The notes under the pieces: generated by a model | What the model was told of the DNA's origin: nothing | Database searches by the model: none | What the model saw: only the letters and a program-made list of their open reading frames with translations | Part shown: positions 6,282-11,515 of the stretch, piece after piece | How the letters are laid out: every line of letters begins with the position of its first letter | Position numbering within the stretch: the first letter of the stretch is position 1 | Source of the DNA: an uncultured Ruminococcus sp. | Lineage (GTDB): Bacteria; Bacillota; Clostridia; Oscillospirales; Acutalibacteraceae | Reading direction: 5' to 3' | Length of the DNA: 11,515 nucleotides | NCBI GenBank assembly: GCA_902783815.1 | Contig: CACZSM010000106.1 | Coordinates: 1-11,515, forward strand | Made by a program: the position numbers and the translations under genes

Positions 6282-7562
6282 ATGGTCAGAGCGATCGTCG
6301 GAGCAAACTGGGGCGATGAGGGTAAAGGCAAGATCACGGATGTCCTCGCTCAGAAATCCGATATGGTAATAAGATTCCAGGGCGGCAGCAATGCCGGTCA
6401 TACAATAATAAATAATTACGGCAAGTTCGCACTGCATCAGCTTCCGTCAGGCGTTTTCAATGACAAGATAATAAATGTCATAGGCAATGGCGTAGCACTC
6501 AGTGTGGAGAATCTTGTCAGAGAAATAAAGGAGCTTACGGATAAGGGTGTCCCGATGCCGAATATTCTGGTGTCTGACAGGGCACAGATCGTTATGCCAT
6601 ATCATGTTCTGTTCGACTGCTATGAGGAGGAAAGACTTTCCTCCCGCAGCTTCGGTTCAACTAAATCTGGTATTGCACCTTTCTATTCCGATAAGTTCTC
6701 AAAGATCGGATTCCAGGTGAATGAGCTTTTTGATGATGAAAGCGGTCTGAGGGAAAAGATCAGCAGAATACTTGAAGTTAAAAATGCTATCGTTGAAAAT
6801 GTTTATCATAAGTCACCGATCAGCGTTGACGAGATGTTTGAAAAACTGATGGAGTATAAGGAGGCTCTTGCTCCGTATGCTGCAAATACCTTCGATATCG
6901 TCCACGATGCCGTTATGAACGGAAAGGATATTCTGCTTGAAGGTCAGCTTGGCTCTCTTAAAGATACTGATTTCGGTATCTATCCGATGGTGACTTCTTC
7001 AAATACTATCGCAGGCTACGGCGCTGTCGGAGCAGGCGGTATTCCTCCTTATGAGATAAAGGATATTATCACAGTTGTAAAGGCTTATTCAAGCGCAGTC
7101 GGCGCAGGTGAATTCGTAAGTGAGATATTCGGCGATGAGGCTGATGAGCTTAGAAAAAGAGGCGGCGACGGCGGCGAATACGGTGCAACAACCGGCAGAC
7201 CAAGAAGAATGGGCTGGCTTGACCTCGTTGCGACCCGTTATGGCTGTAAGGTACAGGGCGCAACTCAGGTTGCATTTACTGTGCTGGATGCCCTCGGTTA
7301 TCTTGATGAGATACCTGTCTGCGTTGCTTATGAGCTTGACGGAGAAAAAATAGATTACTTCCCGTCAACAACAAAACTTAAGAGAGCTAAGCCTGTACTG
7401 GAGGTGCTTCCGGGCTGGAAGTGCGATATCAGGGGCATAAAGAAATATGAGGAGCTTCCGGAAAACTGCCGCAGATATATCGAGTTTGCAGAAAAGGCAG
7501 TGGGCGTACCGTTTAAAATGATCTCCAACGGGCCGAAGCGTGAGGATATTATTTACAGATAA
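6282..7562 (+). CDS. purA: Adenylosuccinate synthetase
   Basis: GTP-dependent ligation of aspartate to IMP, the first step of the AMP branch. It has 426 residues, the normal length. GDEGKGK (11-17) is the phosphate loop with the catalytic Asp12, and NAGHT places the catalytic His at 40. YPMVTSSN (234-241) and GATTGRPRRMGW (301-312) are the IMP/aspartate segments. Several usually conserved positions differ from E. coli as I recall it: GSTKSG (125-130) for GTTGRG, K141 at the inter-subunit Arg143, EGQLG (220-224) for EGAQG so that Leu223 aligns with Gln224, and TVLD (333-336) for TKLD at the guanine-recognition site. It resembles a clostridial subfamily and is probably active. GAAGG (6268-6272) precedes the ATG by 9 nt. 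PurB completes its reaction. Confidence 0.96.
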   Translation: MVRAIVGANWGDEGKGKITDVLAQKSDMVIRFQGGSNAGHTIINNYGKFALHQLPSGVFNDKIINVIGNGVALSVENLVREIKELTDKGVPMPNILVSDRAQIVMPYHVLFDCYEEERLSSRSFGSTKSGIAPFYSDKFSKIGFQVNELFDDESGLREKISRILEVKNAIVENVYHKSPISVDEMFEKLMEYKEALAPYAANTFDIVHDAVMNGKDILLEGQLGSLKDTDFGIYPMVTSSNTIAGYGAVGAGGIPPYEIKDIITVVKAYSSAVGAGEFVSEIFGDEADELRKRGGDGGEYGATTGRPRRMGWLDLVATRYGCKVQGATQVAFTVLDALGYLDEIPVCVAYELDGEKIDYFPSTTKLKRAKPVLEVLPGWKCDIRGIKKYEELPENCRRYIEFAEKAVGVPFKMISNGPKREDIIYR

Positions 7563-7577
7563 GCGGAGGGTTTTGAT

Positions 7578-9401
7578 ATGTGCGGAATTGTCGGCTATAT
7601 CGGATATGAGCAGGCAGGACCTTTTCTGCTTGACGGCTTGCAGACATTGGAATACAGAGGCTATGACAGTGCCGGTATCTGTCTTAATGACGGGTCGGAG
7701 CTTATTGTAAAAAAAGCAAAGGGCAAGGTCGGCGATCTGAGGAAGCTCACTGACGACGGCAAAAATACTAAGGGTACTGTCGGCATCGGACACACAAGAT
7801 GGGCTACTCATGGTGAACCGTCAGATGTCAATGCGCATCCGCATCTCAGCGAATCGGGAAGGTTTGCTGTGGTGCATAACGGTATTATTGAAAACTATCA
7901 GCAGCTTAAGGACAATCTGACTGCAAAGGGTATCGTTTTCCGTTCTATGACGGATACTGAGGTAATAGCTCAGCTTATTGAGTATTACTACAAGGGAGAT
8001 CTTATTGATACTATTATTAAGGTACTTGAAAAATTAGAGGGTTCTTATGCTCTCGGAGTTATCAGTCAGGATGATCCTGATGAGATAATCGCTGTAAGAA
8101 AGGAAAGTCCGCTTATTATCGGTATCGGCGAAAATGAGAACTATATCGCTTCTGATGTTACGGCTATCCTTTCTAAAACAAGAAAAATATACAGACTCGA
8201 AAATAACGAGATCGCAATTATCAGAAGAGATGGCATCCGTATAATAGATACTGATAAGGATGAGCTTCATAAGGAAATTGAAACAGTTGAATGGGATGTA
8301 AGCGCCGCTGAAAAGGGTGGCTACGAGCATTTTATGTTCAAGGAGATCATGGAACAGCCGGAGGCAGTCGCTAAGACTATATCTCCGAGATTGAAAAATG
8401 GCAGAGTAGTTCTTGATGAGATACATCTCAATGCTGAACAGCTCAGGAAATTTACGAAAATAAATATACTTGCCTGCGGAAGCGCCTATCATGTAGGTGT
8501 TGTGGCGAAGTATATATTTGAAAAGATGCTGAGGATACCTGTAGAGGTTGATCTTGCATCTGAGTTCCGCTATCGCGACCCTATTATAAATGACAGGGTG
8601 CTTACTGTGGTCATAAGCCAGTCCGGTGAGACGGCTGATACAAAAGAGGCTATGAAGGAGGCTCAGAGAAGGGGATCTCATGTTATCTCTATTGTTAATG
8701 TTGTCGGAAGCGCTATTGCTGTGGAATCTGATGATGTTATCTATACCTGGGCAGGCCCTGAAATAGCTGTTGCCACTACAAAGGCATACAGCACTCAGCT
8801 TGCTGTTATCTATCTTATGGCTCTGTATTTTGCCGATATGCTCGGTACTATTGTTCCGGATGAGTACAAGGCTCTTATCGGTGAACTTGAAAGTCTGCCG
8901 GAAAGAATAACTAAGATACTTGAAAATAAGGAAAGAATACAGTATCTTGCTTCTAAGTTCTTTAACAGCAGGGATGTGTTCTTTATCGGAAGAAATATTG
9001 ACTATGCGCTTTCACTGGAAGGCTCTCTGAAGCTTAAAGAGATATCCTATATTCACAGTGAGGCTTATGCTGCCGGTGAGCTTAAGCATGGTACTATCTC
9101 TCTTATTGAAAAGGGTACTCCGGTCATTGCTCTGGCTACTCATGAGGAGCTTATCGGAAAAATCGTCAGCAATATTGAGGAAGTTAAAACAAGAGGTGCG
9201 GATGTTATCGTTATCGCCTGCGATACTCACCCGGAACTGGCAAATATCGGTCAGGCTATTTTTATTCCGAAATCCTGCGATATGCTTCTGCCTTCTCTCG
9301 CTGTGATACCGCTGCAGCTTTTCGCTTATTATGTGTCATCGCTTAAGGGCTGCGATATCGACAAGCCGAGAAATCTGGCTAAGTCCGTTACCGTTGAGTG
9401 A
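7578..9401 (+). CDS. glmS: Glutamine--fructose-6-phosphate aminotransferase (isomerizing)
   Basis: Makes glucosamine-6-phosphate from fructose-6-phosphate and glutamine, the first step toward UDP-GlcNAc and peptidoglycan. The 607 residues are normal length. MCGIVGYIG gives Cys2, the N-terminal nucleophile of the class II amidotransferase domain (to about 240). Two SIS sugar-isomerase domains follow, the first with SQSGET (347-352), the second with K485, E488 and H504 in KEISYIHSEAYAAGELKHG. The tail KPRNLAKSVTVE carries the conserved Lys602. GGAGG (7565-7569) lies 8 nt before ATG. Only 15 bp separate it from purA, so no glmS ribozyme can precede it. Its presence among purine genes is unusual; the shared feature is glutamine use. 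Confidence 0.98.
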   Translation: MCGIVGYIGYEQAGPFLLDGLQTLEYRGYDSAGICLNDGSELIVKKAKGKVGDLRKLTDDGKNTKGTVGIGHTRWATHGEPSDVNAHPHLSESGRFAVVHNGIIENYQQLKDNLTAKGIVFRSMTDTEVIAQLIEYYYKGDLIDTIIKVLEKLEGSYALGVISQDDPDEIIAVRKESPLIIGIGENENYIASDVTAILSKTRKIYRLENNEIAIIRRDGIRIIDTDKDELHKEIETVEWDVSAAEKGGYEHFMFKEIMEQPEAVAKTISPRLKNGRVVLDEIHLNAEQLRKFTKINILACGSAYHVGVVAKYIFEKMLRIPVEVDLASEFRYRDPIINDRVLTVVISQSGETADTKEAMKEAQRRGSHVISIVNVVGSAIAVESDDVIYTWAGPEIAVATTKAYSTQLAVIYLMALYFADMLGTIVPDEYKALIGELESLPERITKILENKERIQYLASKFFNSRDVFFIGRNIDYALSLEGSLKLKEISYIHSEAYAAGELKHGTISLIEKGTPVIALATHEELIGKIVSNIEEVKTRGADVIVIACDTHPELANIGQAIFIPKSCDMLLPSLAVIPLQLFAYYVSSLKGCDIDKPRNLAKSVTVE

Positions 9402-9426
9402 TCTGTTTTGCTCAGGATGAATTGAA

Positions 9427-9433
9427 AAGGGGA
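9427..9433 (+). promoter_or_regulatory. Ribosome binding site that decides the guaA start
   Basis: AAGGGGA (9427-9433) lies 6 nt before the ATG at 9440. The in-frame GTG at 9398, which overlaps the glmS stop codon, has no comparable site and would add 14 residues unlike GuaA N-termini. Confidence 0.65.
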
Positions 9434-9439
9434 AATTGT

Positions 9440-10984
9440 ATGGAGATTAAAAATGAATCCATTGTTGTGCTCGATTTCGGGGGACAATATACTCAGCTTA
9501 TCGCCAGAAGAGTGCGTGAATGTAATGTCTATTGCGAAATTAAGCCCTATAATATCAGCGCCGCGGAAATTAAGGAAAAGGGATATATGGGCATTATCTT
9601 TACCGGCGGCCCTAACAGTGCCTATGACGATAATGGCCCTAAATGCGATCCCGACCTTTTTAAACTCGGTATTCCGGTTCTTGGTATCTGCTATGGCGCT
9701 CAGCTTATGGCTGAAACTCTCGGCGGTAAGGTGATCGGTATTCAGGATAACAGGGAATATGGCAAAACTGAGGTCGAATTCAATACCTCCTCACTACTGT
9801 TCCACTCTGCAAAGGAAAATAATGTGTGCTGGATGAGCCATACCGACAGGATTGAGGAGGTCCCTCATGGCTTTAAGATCACCGCTATCTCTAAGGACTG
9901 TCCTGTTGCCGCTATGGAGGACAATAAAAGAAACTTCTTTGGCGTTCAGTTCCATCCTGAGGTTCAGCATACTGTTGAGGGTACTCTGTATCTTAAAAAC
10001 TTCCTCTACAATGCCTGCGGCTGTAATGCCGAGTGGAAAATGGATTCCTTCGTAAATGATACTATCGATTACCTTAAAGAAAAAATCGGCAATAAAAAAG
10101 TCCTTTGCGCTCTTTCCGGCGGAGTTGATTCCTCTGTCGCAGCTCTCCTTGTCCACAAGGCTGTCGGTAAACAGCTTACTTGTATTTTCGTGGATCATGG
10201 CCTGCTCAGAAAGGATGAGGGCGATCAGGTCGAAACTGTATTCAGACAACAGTTCGATATGAACCTTATCCGCGTTGACGCTAAGGACAGATTCCTCTCT
10301 AAACTCGCCGGCGTATCTGACCCGGAAAGAAAACGAAAGATCATTGGTGAGGAATTTATCCGCGTTTTTGAAGAGGAATCTCAGAAACTTGGAAAAATCG
10401 ACTTCCTCTGTCAGGGTACTATCTATCCCGATGTTGTCGAAAGCGGCGCCGGTCAGTCTGCTGTTATCAAAAGTCATCACAATGTCGGCGGTCTGCCGGA
10501 TGATGTCGGCTTCGAGGGTATTATCGAACCTCTCCGCGACCTCTTTAAAGATGAGGTCCGCAAGGCTGGCCTTGAACTCGGTATTCCCGAATTCCTCGTG
10601 TTCCGTCAGCCATTCCCTGGCCCTGGTCTTGCTATCCGTATTATGGGTGATGTATCTGAGGATAAACTCGATATCCTTAAGGATGCGGATGCTATCTTGC
10701 GTGAGGAATTCGCCGCTAACGGCCTCGACCGCTCCGTTAACCAATACTTCGCCGTACTTACAGGTATTAAAAGCGTCGGCGTTATGGGCGACGGCAGAAC
10801 TTATGACTATACTATCGCTCTCCGCGCCGTTACTACCTCTGACTTTATGACCGCTGACTGGGCTAAGATCCCTTTTGATGTCCTCGAAAAATTATCTAAC
10901 CGTATTATTAATGAGGTTAAAAATGTTAACCGCGTCGTCTATGACATTACCTCTAAACCACCTGCTACTATTGAATGGGAGTAA
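9440..10984 (+). CDS. guaA: GMP synthase (glutamine-hydrolysing)
   Basis: Converts XMP to GMP using ATP and glutamine. At 514 residues it is a complete two-domain enzyme. The class I amidotransferase domain has GICYGAQLM with nucleophile Cys84 and QFHPEV with His172 and Glu174. The ATP pyrophosphatase domain has the PP-loop SGGVDSS (226-232), and the C-terminal dimerisation domain ends KPPATIEWE, the typical XMP-binding tail. It is the last gene of the operon, 38 bp after glmS and 26 bp before the terminator hairpin. guaB, the preceding step, is not in the window. Codon use is somewhat richer in C-ending codons in its second half, but the frame is intact. Confidence 0.98.
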   Translation: MEIKNESIVVLDFGGQYTQLIARRVRECNVYCEIKPYNISAAEIKEKGYMGIIFTGGPNSAYDDNGPKCDPDLFKLGIPVLGICYGAQLMAETLGGKVIGIQDNREYGKTEVEFNTSSLLFHSAKENNVCWMSHTDRIEEVPHGFKITAISKDCPVAAMEDNKRNFFGVQFHPEVQHTVEGTLYLKNFLYNACGCNAEWKMDSFVNDTIDYLKEKIGNKKVLCALSGGVDSSVAALLVHKAVGKQLTCIFVDHGLLRKDEGDQVETVFRQQFDMNLIRVDAKDRFLSKLAGVSDPERKRKIIGEEFIRVFEEESQKLGKIDFLCQGTIYPDVVESGAGQSAVIKSHHNVGGLPDDVGFEGIIEPLRDLFKDEVRKAGLELGIPEFLVFRQPFPGPGLAIRIMGDVSEDKLDILKDADAILREEFAANGLDRSVNQYFAVLTGIKSVGVMGDGRTYDYTIALRAVTTSDFMTADWAKIPFDVLEKLSNRIINEVKNVNRVVYDITSKPPATIEWE

Positions 10985-11010
10985 ATTATTTTCACAAATA
11001 TGTATAATAA

Positions 11011-11062
11011 TACCGGGAACCTGCCGCAGCGGTGGGTTCCCGGTAGTTTTTATTGTTTTTTC
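11011..11062 (+). terminator. Intrinsic terminator of the purine operon
   Basis: TACCGGGAACC (11011-11021) and GGTTCCCGGTA (11035-11045) form an uninterrupted 11-bp stem with a 13-nt loop, followed by a T-rich run (11047-11062). It lies 26 bp after the guaA stop. The stem is symmetrical and sits just past the stop codon of the convergent gene, so it may also act on the minus strand, although the T-run there is poorer. Confidence 0.93.
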
Positions 11063-11515
11063 GTCAGCCTCTGATACATCCGCATCAGCTCCGCCACACA
11101 TTCGCTCTCGGTCATTTTGTAGGGGAAGCCGTAAGCCTGCATAACAGCCCGGTCATTAGCCTGGTGAGCCTTGCGCAGCTCAGGCGGCATAGTAGTTTCG
11201 TCATAGAGGTCGGCAAGGGAGCAGTCGGGGTACAATGCCCGTGCGTCAAGTATTGCCTGTGCGGTCTGTTCTATCTTTGCTTTCTGTTCCGGTGTCGGGT
11301 CGCACCACGGGAAGTTGTTATAGACGATGTTTATTGAATAGCGGTAACGACTTTCAAGCCTGCCGCAAACCGCCCTCATCCAAGCCATGTGGACATTTGA
11401 GGTTAATATTCCAAAGTGAAAGATTGTTGCATTAGGAACAAATGAAGCAGCATTACTTGCGATAACATTCTTATCAACATATCCCATAGGAACATATCGC
11501 CTATTTTCAGATGAA
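11050..11515 (-). CDS. MmeI-like DNA methyltransferase / type IIG restriction-modification protein, C-terminal fragment
   Basis: The reading frame is open to the right edge; 154 C-terminal residues are visible and end at TAA (complement of 11050-11052). The text matches the end of MmeI-family class I SAM-dependent DNA methyltransferases: RRYVPMGYVD and ILTSNVHMAWMRAVCGRL from the late target-recognition region, then YNNFPWCDPT, AQAILDARA, LADLYDETTMPPELRKAH and ANDRAVMQAYGF from the C-terminal domain. The methylase motifs (NPPY) and any nuclease domain would lie beyond the window, so whether it cuts, only methylates, or belongs to a larger defence set cannot be told. ATG at 11485-11487 is internal, not the start. 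It is convergent with guaA and shares the terminator region. Confidence 0.85.
   Translation of the reverse strand, partial: SSENRRYVPMGYVDKNVIASNAASFVPNATIFHFGILTSNVHMAWMRAVCGRLESRYRYSINIVYNNFPWCDPTPEQKAKIEQTAQAILDARALYPDCSLADLYDETTMPPELRKAHQANDRAVMQAYGFPYKMTESECVAELMRMYQRLTKKQ

Noticed and set aside
7563..7577. glmS ribozyme upstream of glmS
   Set aside because: Only 15 bp are available, all taken by the ribosome binding site and spacer.
9398..9439. GTG start for guaA overlapping the glmS stop
   Set aside because: It lacks a ribosome site and the added residues do not resemble GuaA; ATG at 9440 has a strong site 6 nt upstream.
9794..10744. A 316-codon open frame on the minus strand opposite guaA
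   Set aside because: It lies wholly inside the unmistakable guaA gene, has no ribosome site or recognisable domain, and its openness follows from guaA codon composition.
1..11515. CRISPR arrays, tRNA or rRNA genes, insertion sequences
   Set aside because: No spaced direct repeats, cloverleaf or rRNA sequence, transposase reading frame or terminal inverted repeats were seen.

Overview
The window reads as a housekeeping metabolic locus of an anaerobic Clostridia-type bacterium, most likely a Ruminococcus-like member of the Oscillospiraceae. I base this on moderate GC content, AT-rich intergenic DNA with strong Shine-Dalgarno sites, a GDH that is collinear with the Clostridium symbiosum enzyme, a Bacillus-type PurF with all four Fe-S cysteines, and a clostridial-looking PurA. 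The genus is an inference; no rRNA or species marker is present.

Layout. Positions 1-1179 (minus) hold gdhA, glutamate dehydrogenase, whose C-terminus lies beyond the left edge. A 429-bp divergent intergenic region follows (1180-1608). It has a good gdhA promoter, tandem promoter-like elements for purC, and a cluster of inverted repeats. From 1609 to 10984 seven genes run co-directionally on the plus strand with short gaps: purC, purF, purB, an AIM24-family gene, purA, glmS and guaA. They look like one operon, and an intrinsic terminator follows at 11011-11062. At the right edge, convergent on the minus strand (11050-11515), is the C-terminal end of an MmeI-like DNA methyltransferase / type IIG restriction-modification protein, which suggests that an accessory region begins there.

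How the genes fit together. PurF commits PRPP to purine synthesis. PurC adds aspartate and PurB releases fumarate at the SAICAR step. PurA plus PurB make AMP from IMP, and GuaA makes GMP from XMP. PurF, GlmS and GuaA are all glutamine amidotransferases, so three glutamine-consuming steps are co-transcribed, with glutamate formation (GdhA) divergent to them. The remaining purine genes (purD, purN, purL, purM, purE, purH, guaB) are not here. The least explained member is the AIM24-family gene between purB and purA.

I do not see a wholly new system. The points most worth a second look are the AIM24 gene in the purine operon, the altered ligand-contact residues of PurA, a glmS that has no room for a glmS ribozyme, the inverted repeats between gdhA and purC, and the restriction-modification gene cut by the right edge.
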